Shown: positions 8,255 to 17,183 of the stretch, one piece after another
Position numbering within the stretch: position 1 is the stretch's first letter
Layout: each line of letters opens with the position of its first letter
Source of the DNA: Oscillospiraceae bacterium
GTDB taxonomy: Bacteria > Bacillota > Clostridia > Oscillospirales > Acutalibacteraceae
Reading direction: 5' to 3'
DNA: 64,000 bases
Assembly (NCBI GenBank): GCA_910574995.1
Contig: CAJTCS010000002.1
Span: 62,001-126,000, forward strand
Made by a program: the position numbers and the translations under genes
The notes under the pieces: model-generated
The model's input: only the letters and a program-made list of their open reading frames with translations
Databases searched by the model: none
Told to the model about the DNA's origin: nothing

Positions 8255-8950
8255 ATGATTGAAATTGTAAGCTGGACAGAATCCTTTGCCCAGAAACTGC
8301 AGGGCATTTTCGGGGAACGGCTGCTGTTTGTAGGGTACCAGGGGAGTTATGGACGGGGGGAGGCCACGGAACAAAGCGACGTCGATATTGTTACGGTGCT
8401 GGACAGGGTGGGGGCGAAAGACCTGGCCCTGTATAGGGCCGCTGTACAAGAGCAGCCCAGCGGAGAGCTGGCCTGCGGATTCCTCTGTGGGAAGGAGGAG
8501 CTGCTGCGATGGCCAAAGGCGGATTCCCTCAGCCTGCTTTTAGACACATTGGACGTGTACGGCGAGCTGCGGCCCTTGTTGCCGCCCTTTACCGCCCGCG
8601 ACGCCTGGGAGGCCCTGCGCATGGGGGCAGCCGGGCTGTACCACGCCGCGTGCCATGCCCGGCTGTATGACAGCGACCCCAAGGCAAGCCTGCCAGGGCT
8701 GGGCAAAGCGGCGTTTTTCTGCCTGCGCACCTGGCTTTTGTGCTGCAACAACCTGTATTTGCCTACAAAAGCAAGCATGATGCCGCTGCTGAGCCCCCGG
8801 GAAAGGGTATTCATCCAGCTGGGTACAGAACCCCAGGGGGTGGGGGCGCTGACAGATGAAGAGGTAGACCTGGTATACGGCTCCCTGATAGACTGGTGCC
8901 GGGAACAGTTGTGCGGCCGGGAACCTTTGTGTCCCGACAGGTCCATCTAG
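8255..8950 (+). CDS. Nucleotidyltransferase-domain protein (pol-beta fold)
   Basis: 231 residues. The N-terminal third carries GYQGSYGRGEATEQSDVDI, the Gly-Ser and DxD pattern of pol-beta-type nucleotidyltransferases (MNT/kanamycin-NTase-like). The C-terminal two thirds are helical and Leu/Cys-rich and may hold a substrate-binding bundle. Proteins of this kind modify small molecules, RNA or proteins; the target here is unknown. No HEPN antitoxin partner is adjacent, so a toxin-antitoxin role is not supported. A good ribosome site and its own promoter suggest a single-gene unit facing the minus-strand gene at 8957. Confidence 0.7.
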   Translation: MIEIVSWTESFAQKLQGIFGERLLFVGYQGSYGRGEATEQSDVDIVTVLDRVGAKDLALYRAAVQEQPSGELACGFLCGKEELLRWPKADSLSLLLDTLDVYGELRPLLPPFTARDAWEALRMGAAGLYHAACHARLYDSDPKASLPGLGKAAFFCLRTWLLCCNNLYLPTKASMMPLLSPRERVFIQLGTEPQGVGALTDEEVDLVYGSLIDWCREQLCGREPLCPDRSI

Positions 8951-8956
8951 GCGCGG

Positions 8957-9268
8957 CTATGGCTCCTCTCCCAGCCACAAATGCTTTTTCAAATCTACCC
9001 GCCCATCCGGCAGGAACGATACGCCTTCGGCTTCCAGCAACTGGCGCTGGGCCTCTTTACCGCCAAAGGCTCTGTCGCAGCACAGGCCGCCATCCCGGTA
9101 GAGCACCCGGTGGCAGGGCAGCCCAGCTGGGGCCCGGTACATGGCCGCCCCCACGATGCGGGAGGCCCGGGGGCTTCCCGCCAATAAGGCGATGTGCCCA
9201 TAGGTGCACACCCACCCCCGGGGGATGCGGCTGACAATGCTATACACCTTTTTATTGAAATCTGCCAT
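8957..9268 (-). CDS. Small MGMT/ATL-like DNA alkyltransferase domain protein
   Basis: 103 residues corresponding only to the DNA-binding domain of O6-methylguanine-DNA methyltransferase; the N-terminal ribonuclease-like domain of full Ada/Ogt is absent. The acceptor motif PCHRV (Cys52) is retained, whereas alkyltransferase-like proteins that cannot transfer have Trp there, so methyl transfer is possible. SPRASRIVGAAM matches the helix-turn-helix. The ATG at 9268 is preferred to the one at 9286 because AAGGGAG precedes it at good spacing. It is probably cotranscribed with the upstream membrane protease. Confidence 0.85.
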   Translation of the reverse strand: MADFNKKVYSIVSRIPRGWVCTYGHIALLAGSPRASRIVGAAMYRAPAGLPCHRVLYRDGGLCCDRAFGGKEAQRQLLEAEGVSFLPDGRVDLKKHLWLGEEP

Positions 9269-9359
9269 GTCCCATTCTCCCTTCACCCCTGATCCTTATA
9301 TCTTTGCCGCGTCGCCTTTTACAGGGCAGCCCGCAGCCCTGCGCCGGGGCGCGTGCCGG

Positions 9360-9947
9360 TCAAAAATACCAGAGGCCGCTGTTGGTGGACTGTACCCGCG
9401 CTTTTTGGGGTGTTTGCCGCAAAACGCAGGATATATTCATGTAGTCTGGCATGGGGGAGAGCAGCCCCATTACAGCTAAGGGCCAGCATATCCCCCTTAC
9501 ACTGCCCCAAGGGCCGGGGGCCAGCAGGAATATGGCCAAGGGCACAAGCCCCAGCACGGTGGGCAGCAGGCACATAACGACGAACCGCCACCGGGGAAGG
9601 GGCGCGTGGCATACGGCAAAGGCCGCAAGCTTTTCCGGTGTGATGCCTATGTATACGGTGCGCCCTTTTGGGAAACACGCCCCATGCAGCAGCTCGTGCA
9701 CGGGGATGAGCAAAAGCCCCAACAGGATGCCCGCCGGGATGAACCATGGGTTTAAGGGGAATTGCCCCAGCAACCGGGCTTTCCAAAGCATGGCCCCGAA
9801 GCATGCCAGCAAGGGCGGCAGCCCATAGGGCAGGGCTGCGGCAGACAGCGGCTCTGGGCAGCGCAGGGGCTTGGCTCCCTGGGGCAGGGGCTCTTCCGGA
9901 TAAGCCGTATCCCATTCCTGGCGTCCCACCCATTGGATCTTCGCCAT
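9360..9947 (-). CDS. DUF3267-type membrane metalloprotease-like protein
   Basis: A 195-residue membrane protein. HELLH (residues 84-88), inside a hydrophobic segment preceded by IPV, is the zinc-protease signature seen in DUF3267/YraG-like Firmicute proteins. About four hydrophobic stretches are visible. Family members have no settled function, so any protease role is inferred from HExxH. The ATG at 9947 has GGAGGG six bases upstream; an ATG at 9962 precedes that site. A minus-strand TATAAT lies at 9977-9982. It is transcribed toward the small alkyltransferase gene. Confidence 0.65.
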   Translation of the reverse strand: MAKIQWVGRQEWDTAYPEEPLPQGAKPLRCPEPLSAAALPYGLPPLLACFGAMLWKARLLGQFPLNPWFIPAGILLGLLLIPVHELLHGACFPKGRTVYIGITPEKLAAFAVCHAPLPRWRFVVMCLLPTVLGLVPLAIFLLAPGPWGSVRGICWPLAVMGLLSPMPDYMNISCVLRQTPQKARVQSTNSGLWYF

Positions 9948-9976
9948 AACATTTCCCTCCATTTGCCTTTTTGGCC

Positions 9977-10005
9977 ATTATACCACATGGGCCCCGCTTT
10001 TTCCA
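9977..10005 (-). promoter_or_regulatory. Minus-strand promoter for the DUF3267 gene
   Basis: TATAAT (reverse complement of 9977-9982) with a weak -35, TGGAAA, 17 bp away. Confidence 0.4.
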
Positions 10006-10044
10006 GGAAAAGGTTACAAAATGGAAGCAAAAGCGGCTTCCCCC

Positions 10045-10073
10045 TTGCAAATTGCAAATGCCTTTGCTATAAT
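10045..10073 (+). promoter_or_regulatory. Promoter of the sugar ABC operon
   Basis: TTGCAA and TATAAT with exactly 17 bp between, 74 nt before the receptor start. Confidence 0.75.
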
Positions 10074-10146
10074 ATCAGGCGTTATAGCGCGGCGGGTTAC
10101 CCGGCCGCAAAATATTTCTGTTCTATATATTTAGGAGGAAACAATC

Positions 10147-11187
10147 ATGAAGAAAGTTTTAGCATTGGTATTGGCCGTGGCCTTGCTGTGCACTTGCTTT
10201 GCCGCCTGTGGCGAAAACGGCGGCAAGACCAGCAGCGACACCCCTGCCAGCACGGCGTCCAAGGCCGAGGATACTTCCAAGGCAGACGGCGATGCTTCCA
10301 CTGCCAGCACCGCTTCCGGTGAGAAGATGAAGATCGGCATCCTGGCCCCTGCCGTTACCCATGGCTGGGTGGCCGGCGTGGCCTACTTTGCCCAGGCCCG
10401 CTGTGAAGAACTTAGCGATACGGTGGAGTACAAACTCCTCACCAGCAACAACGCTGAGGAGATGACCACCCAGATCGACGAACTGAAGAACTGGGGCGCG
10501 CAGGCTGTGGTGGCTTTCCCCCAGTGGGAGGGCATGGAAGACCCCATCAAGGGCCTGATCGACGCGGGCATCCCGGTGGTGAACTTTGATATCGTCATCG
10601 ACGTGGAAGGCGTATACCATGTGGCCGGCGACAACGAGGGCATGGGTTCCCAGAGCGCCCAGTATATTGTGGACAAGATCGGCAACACCGGTAAGGTGGT
10701 CGTGTTAGAGGTGCCTTCCTCCGGTTCCGTTTCCGAGCTGCGCAAGAAAGGCTTTGAGGAGAAGATGGCGGAGATCGCCCCTGACATGGAACTGCTGTAT
10801 TACTCCACCAAGTTTACCCGTGAGGATGGCCTGAAGGACTTCTCGGACATTCTCAATGACCCGTCCAACAGCGATATCGACGCCGTGTTCTCCATGGACG
10901 ACGAGACTTCCATCGGCGTGCTTCAGGCGCTGGATGAAAAGCCTGGGACCGGCGTAAAGGTGGTTACCGGCGGCGGTGGGTGCCAGGAGTATTTCAACAT
11001 GATGCCCAAGAACGAGGAGGTTTGGATCCAGTCTGCCTTGTATAGCCCCGATATGGTCATGCAGGCTGTAGATATGGCCGTATCCCTGCTGAAGGGCGAA
11101 GAAGTGGAGAAGGAGCTCATCATCCCCACCACGATTGTGGACCGGGAAAACTGTTCCGAGCATCTGGACGAGAACTCCCCCTACTAA
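10147..11187 (+). CDS. Sugar ABC transporter substrate-binding lipoprotein (CUT2 type)
   Basis: A 346-residue type 1 periplasmic-binding protein of the ribose/galactose group. A signal peptide with lipobox FAAC is followed by a low-complexity Ser/Thr/Asp linker to about residue 58. The mature fold begins KMKIGILAPAVTHGWVAGV and contains the hinge patterns NNAEEMTTQIDEL and GAQAVVAFPQ. It captures a sugar outside the cell for the ATPase and permease encoded next. AGGAGGAAAC precedes the start. A hairpin after its stop is the usual arrangement that gives the receptor a higher expression level. The exact sugar is not predictable here. Confidence 0.87.
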   Translation: MKKVLALVLAVALLCTCFAACGENGGKTSSDTPASTASKAEDTSKADGDASTASTASGEKMKIGILAPAVTHGWVAGVAYFAQARCEELSDTVEYKLLTSNNAEEMTTQIDELKNWGAQAVVAFPQWEGMEDPIKGLIDAGIPVVNFDIVIDVEGVYHVAGDNEGMGSQSAQYIVDKIGNTGKVVVLEVPSSGSVSELRKKGFEEKMAEIAPDMELLYYSTKFTREDGLKDFSDILNDPSNSDIDAVFSMDDETSIGVLQALDEKPGTGVKVVTGGGGCQEYFNMMPKNEEVWIQSALYSPDMVMQAVDMAVSLLKGEEVEKELIIPTTIVDRENCSEHLDENSPY

Positions 11188-11224
11188 AATCCCGGCACGG
11201 GAATTTCATAATCAAGTAAATGGG

Positions 11225-11256
11225 AAGGCTATGGCGTATCTGTCATAGCCTTTTTC
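11225..11256 (+). terminator. Intercistronic attenuating terminator
   Basis: AAGGCTATG ... CATAGCCTT followed by TTT, between the receptor gene and the ATPase gene. It probably stabilises the receptor mRNA and limits read-through. Confidence 0.75.
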
Positions 11257-11281
11257 CAGAATGAAGCGGAGGATAGGACCC

Positions 11282-12778
11282 ATGACGCTGGAGATGCGCA
11301 ACATTTATAAATCCTTCGGGGCCAACGACGTGCTGAAGGATATCAGCTTCAGCCTGAAAGGCGGGGAGATCTGCGCCCTGCTGGGGGAAAACGGCGCGGG
11401 CAAGTCCACCCTGATGAACATACTGGGGGGCGTGCTGCCGGCCGATTCCGGCTCCATCCTGCTGGATGGGCAGGAGGTACAGTTCCCCACCCCGGCAAAG
11501 TCCCTGGACGCGGGGATTGCTTTTATCCACCAGGAACTGAATTTGGTGAACGACCTGGCTATTTATGAAAATATGTTCATCGGCCGGGAACTGAAGAAAA
11601 AGAGCGGCCTTTTAGATGCCGCGGCCATGATGGCCCGTTGCCGGGAGGTTTTTGCCCATATGGACATAGACCTGGACCCAGCGGCCATGGTACGCGACCT
11701 GGACGCCTCGTATAAACAGATCGTGGAGATCGCCCGGGCTTTGCTGATGAATGCCTCCGTCATTATCATGGACGAGCCTACCACCTCCTTGACGGACCCG
11801 GAGATCGACCGGGTGTTCGACATGATGCGCACCTTGCAGGCAAAGGGTGTGGCTATCGTGTTCATCTCCCACAAGCTGAAAGAGGTGCTGGCCGTGTGTA
11901 CCCGCTATACGGTGTTGCGGGACGGGGCCATGGTGGCCCAAGGCCCTGTTGAGGGTGTGACGGTGGACGAGCTGGCTACCCACATGGTGGGCCACCAGGT
12001 GCGGACGGAATCCCTGCGGCAAGAGCGTGCCCTGGGGAAGGAGGTCTTGCGCGCCGAGGGCCTGGGCCAGGAAAACCGCTTCCATGACGTGAGCTTTTCC
12101 CTGCGGGCCGGGGAGGTACTGGGCTTTACAGGCCTTCTGGGCGACGGGCGAAGCGAACTGTTCCAGGCTATTTTTGGCAGCGGGGGCAAGTACCGGGGCC
12201 AACTTTACCTGGAAGGCCAGCCTGTGCGGGTGCACAGCACCCGGCAAGCCCTTGAACTGGGGATCGGTTATGTGCCCCGGGACCGGAAGGAGAACGGCAT
12301 CATCAAGGACATGGACATCCTGGAGAATGGCTCGATCGTCACCTGGCCGAAAAACACCCGGCTGGGCGTCTTAGACTGGGCCAAGGTGCGGGAGGGATTT
12401 TCCCGGCAGGTGGAGGGGCTGAAGATCAAGATGGACAGCGAGAAAGACCCCATCGGCAGCCTATCCGGCGGCAACCAGCAAAAAGTGGTGCTGGCCAAGT
12501 GGCTGAACGCCGGCCCGAAGGTGCTTATTTTCGACAACCCCACCCAGGGCGTGGATGTGGGCGCGAAAGAGGACATTTATGACACGGTGCTGGCCCTGGC
12601 CAATCAGGGCGTGGCTGTGGTGGTGCTGTCCAGCGAGGCCCAGGAGATCATCCGCCTGTGCGACCGGGCCCTGGTGCTGTACCATGGCCGGGTGCAAGGC
12701 GAGCTTTCGGGGGAAGACATGACCGACCAGGAGATCATGCGCCTGGCTACAGGCGGCGAAACAAGAGGGAGGGTGTAA
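11282..12778 (+). CDS. Sugar ABC transporter ATP-binding protein (RbsA/MglA-like)
   Basis: 498 residues with two fused nucleotide-binding domains, the hallmark of CUT2 importers. Domain 1 has Walker A GENGAGKST (residues 35-43) and Walker B VIIMDEPTTSL. Domain 2 lacks a canonical Walker A but has the signature SGGNQQKVVLAKWL and FDNPTQGVDVGAK, as in RbsA. It energises the permease that starts one base after its stop. The ATG at 11282 is chosen because GGAGGA lies 8 nt upstream, inside the longer frame that begins at 11261. Confidence 0.9.
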   Translation: MTLEMRNIYKSFGANDVLKDISFSLKGGEICALLGENGAGKSTLMNILGGVLPADSGSILLDGQEVQFPTPAKSLDAGIAFIHQELNLVNDLAIYENMFIGRELKKKSGLLDAAAMMARCREVFAHMDIDLDPAAMVRDLDASYKQIVEIARALLMNASVIIMDEPTTSLTDPEIDRVFDMMRTLQAKGVAIVFISHKLKEVLAVCTRYTVLRDGAMVAQGPVEGVTVDELATHMVGHQVRTESLRQERALGKEVLRAEGLGQENRFHDVSFSLRAGEVLGFTGLLGDGRSELFQAIFGSGGKYRGQLYLEGQPVRVHSTRQALELGIGYVPRDRKENGIIKDMDILENGSIVTWPKNTRLGVLDWAKVREGFSRQVEGLKIKMDSEKDPIGSLSGGNQQKVVLAKWLNAGPKVLIFDNPTQGVDVGAKEDIYDTVLALANQGVAVVVLSSEAQEIIRLCDRALVLYHGRVQGELSGEDMTDQEIMRLATGGETRGRV

Positions 12779-12779
12779 C

Positions 12780-13829
12780 GTGGATCATACAGAAAACAAG
12801 AAAGCGCCGGGGGTGCTTTCCCGCCTGGGAAGGGCTTGGCGCACGAACCCCCTGTTCAGCACGGGCATTGCGCTTATTGTGATGGTCATCGTGCAGACAG
12901 TGGCGCTGACCATGAATTCCAGCTCTGCCAGCTTTGGGGACTGGTTCCAGAACTGGCTGCTTAACTGGGTCTCCCTGCTGCGCAATAATTCGGCCATCGG
13001 CATCATTGCCCTGGGCATGACCTTTGTCATTATTTCCGGCGGTATAGACCTTTCTGTTGGCTCGGTATATGTGGCGGTGGGCGCATTCACCATGATGCTG
13101 CTGGACACGGGCCCCAACGGTTGGCTGGGCTCTTTGGGCCTGGGCGGGGCCCCGGCCATCTTAATCGCCTTGGTCCTGGCCCTGCTTTTCGGCGGCCTGC
13201 TGGGGGAAGGCAACGGGCTGCTTATTTCCTATGGCCGTATGCCGCCTTTTATTGCCACCTTGGGCGCCATGCAGATTTTACGTAGCGTTACCCAATATTG
13301 TATGAAGCTGCAAAGCCCCACTTTGCCGGAAGGCTACAAGGATATTGCCCGGCTGGGGATTGGCGGGCAGCAGCTGATGCCCATTTTCTATTGGGCCATC
13401 CTGGCGGCGGCCATGTACTTTATTTCGAAGAAGACGCCTTTTGGCCGTTATGTGTTTGCCATCGGCTCTAACGAGCGTACCACCCGGCTTTCCGGCGTGG
13501 ATGTGCGTAAGGTAAAACGCCGTGTGTACGCCTTGACGGGCCTTTTGGTGGCGGTGGCGGCTGTTATCCAAACCTCCCGCATCGGCTCTATGGACTACGC
13601 CAGCGCGGGCAGCGGCTTTGAGATGGACGCTATTGCGGCGGTGATTGTGGGTGGTACCAGCATGTCTGGGGGCCGGGGCTCCATTGTGGGCACGGTGTTC
13701 GGCACGCTGATTGTGGCGGTGATGAACAACCTGTTGAACCTCATCGGCGTAGACCCCTACCTAAGCGCCGCTTTCAAGGGCGCCATCATCATCGGCGCGG
13801 TGCTGCTGCAGCGCAAGGACAAGGCGTGA
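12780..13829 (+). CDS. Sugar ABC transporter permease (RbsC-like)
   Basis: A 349-residue polytopic permease of the CUT2 group, forming the channel with the ATPase and receptor just upstream. It shows about eight to ten hydrophobic segments, with the family blocks GMTFVIISGGIDLSVGSV and GSGFEMDAIAAVIVGGTSMSGG. Translation starts at GTG (12780) with GGGAGGG upstream; the gap to the ATPase stop is one base, implying coupling. The N-terminal cytoplasmic tail is longer than usual (about 25 residues). A palindromic REP-like stretch follows its stop. Confidence 0.88.
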   Translation: MDHTENKKAPGVLSRLGRAWRTNPLFSTGIALIVMVIVQTVALTMNSSSASFGDWFQNWLLNWVSLLRNNSAIGIIALGMTFVIISGGIDLSVGSVYVAVGAFTMMLLDTGPNGWLGSLGLGGAPAILIALVLALLFGGLLGEGNGLLISYGRMPPFIATLGAMQILRSVTQYCMKLQSPTLPEGYKDIARLGIGGQQLMPIFYWAILAAAMYFISKKTPFGRYVFAIGSNERTTRLSGVDVRKVKRRVYALTGLLVAVAAVIQTSRIGSMDYASAGSGFEMDAIAAVIVGGTSMSGGRGSIVGTVFGTLIVAVMNNLLNLIGVDPYLSAAFKGAIIIGAVLLQRKDKA

Positions 13830-13832
13830 TTG

Positions 13833-13905
13833 GGGCTGTGCCCCAAACCCCCGCAGGGTGCTGCCCTGCACCTGCCAGGGGGAACTATCCCCCTGGACCC
13901 CCAAT
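13833..13905. repeat. REP-like cluster of palindromes
   Basis: Three hairpins in a row: GGGGCTGTGCCCC, GCAGGGTG...CCTGC and CCAGGGGG-AACTAT-CCCCCTGG (13875-13896, perfect 8-bp arms). The stretch lies between the permease stop and the next gene and has no T-run. The rest of 13906-14024 shows no clear promoter. A related block occurs near 48028. It looks like a dispersed intergenic palindromic repeat. Confidence 0.5.
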
Positions 13906-14024
13906 GCCGCGCACGGGCTTGTCGCTGTTTTTGGGGGATTCGGCTCGCGTTTGTCGGTTATTGTGAATTTGTAATGACGGGTTCAAACATTACTGTATGC
14001 AGCGATTAAAAGGGGGGCGGTTTT

Positions 14025-15491
14025 GTGAAAAAGGTTTGGTCGCTATTCTTTCTTCTGCTGTTTTTGGGGGGATGTGCTGGGGAAGATACAGCCAGCCTGC
14101 CTGTATCCCAGGCCAGCGAGGCTTTGAAACCGGGTATGGTTTCCGGCAAAGAGCTTTTACGCGTGGAAGAAGCCGCCAGTGTAGAAATCGATGGCGGCGA
14201 TGCTTGGAATGGGGCGGATGTCCGCCTAGATGACCCGGAGGCTTTAACAGAGCTGACCGATATGGTCTGCTCCCTCTCGTATACAAAAGGGGAGCAGGTT
14301 AAGCCGATGGTTGGTTGCGGCTACCGTATGATTTGGTTTGACGCAAAAGGGGAGCCCCTTGCCGATGTGGAGCTGGGGGATGCCTCTATATGTTATGAGG
14401 ATTATTATTATGATATTGTTGACGGAAGCATCAATCTTTCCCGCTTGGACCAGCTGTTGGGAGAATATTGGCCGTTCAACCATGTAAAACCTGCCTGGGT
14501 AGTGCTGCGGGACGAAGCCACGGGCGATTCCGTCACCTTACTGGAATGGTGGACCGACCAGCCCTTTGAGAAGACGGGCCCCGCCACGGAGGATGTGAAA
14601 GGATATACCCTTGAGCTGTATGACGAAGCGGGCCAACGGCTCTCCCTGCTGGAGCACATCACGGCCACGTCTTTCTGTATGGATGGCAGCACCTATACGG
14701 CCCAGTATGATCCGGGCATAGACGTGGAAAGAATGGCGGCTCTCCTGGCGGCTTCCCAAGGGGAAGATAAAGCCCTGGATGCCTTTGACATCGAGGCTGT
14801 AACCATTGACAACAAAGACAGGCGGGTCTGCATAGAAGACCGGGACGTAATCAAAAAAGTGATTGCCATGTTCGCCGATATGGAAATCACCGGGGCGTCG
14901 GAAGCTGTGGCATTCCCCGATTATGCTTATGAGATCCACTTTATCGAGGGCTTCAGCAAATGGTCGCTTTATGGCTTCTGGCTCCGAGAGGACGGGACGC
15001 TCCTTGCGGGGGAAAGGGCCTATACGCTGTCGGGCAGCCATTTTGACCAAGCCCGCCTGGAGGAGCTGATGGCGGGCGCGCGGGTTGAGCGGGTCTTCCC
15101 GGAAAACTACCTTTACCATCATGACATCGACCACATCGAATTGACGAGTTCTGGTAAAACTGTGGAAATAAAAGGCAGAGAACCGCTTTCTTCCGGGATG
15201 GATGGTTCGTCTTATGCGGTTATGGATATTTTTGACCCCTTGCAGGTAGAAAAGGCTGATCCGGCAGAAAAAGAGGAAAAAGAGGTATCCTTTACTGTCG
15301 CGTGGGTCAGTTCCACTGGGGACACCGACAGGGAGATATGCATCTGCGCAGACGGCACTCTTTTGTACGACGGCTATGTGTATAACATTGTCTACGGGGC
15401 TTTTGACACCTCTGTGCTGTCAGACCTCCTGGAAAGGGGCGGAAAGCTTCCAACGGGGTCGCCTCAGCCCACAGCGTCGGCTCAACCCTAG
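14025..15491 (+). CDS. Large lipoprotein of unknown function
   Basis: A 488-residue secreted protein. The signal peptide has lipobox LGGC, so it should be lipid-anchored outside the membrane. The rest is acidic, soluble and beta-rich, and appears to hold three loosely similar segments, each ending in a phrase like YDIVDGSINLSRL, YTAQYDPGIDVERM or YNIVYGAFDTSVL. This suggests an internally repeated domain of about 130-150 residues. I do not recognise the family. It starts with GTG after AGGGGGGCGG. It stands alone between the sugar importer and fba. Confidence 0.6.
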   Translation: MKKVWSLFFLLLFLGGCAGEDTASLPVSQASEALKPGMVSGKELLRVEEAASVEIDGGDAWNGADVRLDDPEALTELTDMVCSLSYTKGEQVKPMVGCGYRMIWFDAKGEPLADVELGDASICYEDYYYDIVDGSINLSRLDQLLGEYWPFNHVKPAWVVLRDEATGDSVTLLEWWTDQPFEKTGPATEDVKGYTLELYDEAGQRLSLLEHITATSFCMDGSTYTAQYDPGIDVERMAALLAASQGEDKALDAFDIEAVTIDNKDRRVCIEDRDVIKKVIAMFADMEITGASEAVAFPDYAYEIHFIEGFSKWSLYGFWLREDGTLLAGERAYTLSGSHFDQARLEELMAGARVERVFPENYLYHHDIDHIELTSSGKTVEIKGREPLSSGMDGSSYAVMDIFDPLQVEKADPAEKEEKEVSFTVAWVSSTGDTDREICICADGTLLYDGYVYNIVYGAFDTSVLSDLLERGGKLPTGSPQPTASAQP

Positions 15492-15531
15492 AGAAAATTG
15501 TTAAAAACAGGGCAGGCGCGCCAATTTACGG

Positions 15532-15560
15532 TTGCAATTTTACAGCCGGCGGGTTATAAT
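15532..15560 (+). promoter_or_regulatory. Promoter of fba
   Basis: TTGCAA and TATAAT separated by 17 bp. Confidence 0.75.
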
Positions 15561-15625
15561 CAACATAAAGGCTGTAGGCTTGCCCCAAAGGGCGGGCGCA
15601 AATAAACGCTATGGAGGAGATCGAC

Positions 15626-16492
15626 ATGAGTTTAGTTTCTGCGAAGGAAATGCTGCAAAAGGCAAAGGCTGGCAAGTATGCCGTAGGCCAGTTCAACATC
15701 AATAACCTGGAATGGACAAAAGCCATCCTGCTTACCGCGCAGGAGTGCAATTCCCCCGTTATCCTGGGCGTGTCCGAAGGCGCGGGCAAGTATATGTGTG
15801 GCTATAACACAGTGGTCGGCATGGTAAAGGGCATGATTGAGACCCTGGGCATCACGGTGCCCGTGGCCCTGCATCTGGACCATGGCTCTTATGAAGGCGC
15901 GCTGAAGTGCATCGAGGCCGGCTTCTCCTCCGTTATGTTCGACGGCTCTCACTACCCCATCGACGAGAATATCGAGAAGACCAAGGAGATCATCCGCGTT
16001 GCAGGGGAGAAGGGGATTTCCGTTGAGGCCGAGGTAGGCGCTATTGGCGGTGAGGAAGACGGCGTTGTAGGCGGCGGTGAAGTGGCTGACCCCGACGAGT
16101 GCAAGCAGATTGCCGACCTGGGGGTGGACATGCTGGCCGCCGGCATTGGCAACATCCACGGCGTGTACCCGGAGAACTGGACGGGCCTGAACTTCGACGT
16201 ACTGGCCCAGATCCAGGAGAAGACCGGCACCATGCCCCTGGTGCTCCACGGCGGCACCGGCATCCCCGAGGAAATGGTGAAGAAAGCCATCTCCTTGGGC
16301 GTCTCCAAGGTGAACGTGAACACCGAATGCCAGCTGTCCTTTGCGGCGGCTACCCGTCAGTACATCGAAGAGGGCAAGGACAAGCAGGGCAAGGGCTTCG
16401 ACCCCCGCAAGCTGCTGGCCCCCGGCACCGAGGCCATCAAGGCTACCGTTAAGGAGAAGATGGAGCTGTTCGGTTCTGTTAACAAGGCATAA
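15626..16492 (+). CDS. fba: Fructose-bisphosphate aldolase, class II
   Basis: A zinc-dependent glycolytic aldolase of 288 residues that splits fructose 1,6-bisphosphate. The motif HLDHG (residues 83-87) gives the catalytic Asp and a zinc His. FSSVMFDGSHYP, EAEVGAIGGEEDG, VLHGGTGIPEE and KVNVNTEC are the remaining family blocks. The start at 15626 has GGAGGAGA upstream; the ATG at 15611 lies within that ribosome-site region and is rejected. It is a single-gene unit with its own strong promoter and terminator. The sequence fits the short FbaA type of Gram-positive bacteria. Confidence 0.95.
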   Translation: MSLVSAKEMLQKAKAGKYAVGQFNINNLEWTKAILLTAQECNSPVILGVSEGAGKYMCGYNTVVGMVKGMIETLGITVPVALHLDHGSYEGALKCIEAGFSSVMFDGSHYPIDENIEKTKEIIRVAGEKGISVEAEVGAIGGEEDGVVGGGEVADPDECKQIADLGVDMLAAGIGNIHGVYPENWTGLNFDVLAQIQEKTGTMPLVLHGGTGIPEEMVKKAISLGVSKVNVNTECQLSFAAATRQYIEEGKDKQGKGFDPRKLLAPGTEAIKATVKEKMELFGSVNKA

Positions 16493-16511
16493 GGCTTTTT
16501 GCTGATTTCCC

Positions 16512-16545
16512 AAACGCCGCTTGCTGTAAGGCCAGCGGCGTTTAT
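16512..16545 (+). terminator. Terminator after fba
   Basis: AAACGCCGCT ... AGCGGCGTTT: a 10-bp perfect stem with a short T-run. Confidence 0.8.
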
Positions 16546-16569
16546 CCATATTAAAAAAGAGGGGCAGGC

Positions 16570-17171
16570 ATGGGGGAAGACAAGATACGTATCCGCGCCG
16601 CCCGGCTGGAGGACGCGGAAAATCTCTTGGCGGTTTACGCCCCGTACGTGGAAAAAACCGCTGTCACATTCGAGTATGATGTGCCCAGCGTGGAGGAGTT
16701 CCGCAGGCGCATAGGGAAGACTTTGGCCCGCTACCCTTACCTTGTGATCGAGGTGGACGGGGAAATCGGGGGTACGCCTATGCGGGGCCGTTCCACAGCC
16801 GGGCTGCCTATGGTTGGGCTGTGGAGACTTCGATTTATGTGGATACGGGGAAAAGGCGTATGGGGCTGGGGGGAAAGCTTTACACAGCCTTGGGAAATGT
16901 CCTGGGGGAACAGGGGTTCCTCAACATGAACGCATGTATCGCTGTGCCAGGGACGAGCGACGAATACTTGACCCGCGATAGCGTCCAGTTCCATAAGCGC
17001 CTGGGCTACCGGCTGGTTGGGGAGTTCCGCCAGGTAGGGTATAAGTTCGGGCGGTGGTACAACATGGTATGGATGGAGAAGCATCTGGGCCCTCATATAG
17101 GCGGGGCTGTGCCCCCCGCAGGCTTTGGCAGTGTGCGGGGGCGGGTCCAGGAACGATACGGTATAGATTAG
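16570..17171 (+). pseudogene. GNAT N-acetyltransferase (Pat-like), split by a one-base frameshift
   Basis: The 5' part encodes the start of a phosphinothricin-acetyltransferase-like GNAT protein (IRIRAARLEDAENLLAVYAPYV... YLVIEVDGEIGG). The frame is then lost in a run of five G at 16768-16772. Reading the other frame from there gives GYAYAGPFHSRAAYGWAVET and then SIYVDTGKRRMGLGGKLYTAL, the acetyl-CoA-binding loop, to a stop at 17171. One extra G would restore a full protein of about 200 residues. This may be a true pseudogene, a phase-variable tract or an assembly error. Ribosome site AGAGGGGCAGG is intact. Confidence 0.82.
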
Positions 17172-17183
17172 GGAGGAGTTGCC

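Noticed and set aside
8255-8950. MNT-HEPN type toxin-antitoxin pair
   Set aside because: The nucleotidyltransferase has no HEPN partner gene next to it.
16821-17171. Downstream GNAT half as a separate gene
   Set aside because: It begins in the middle of the GNAT fold with no ribosome site; it is the frameshifted continuation of the gene starting at 16570.
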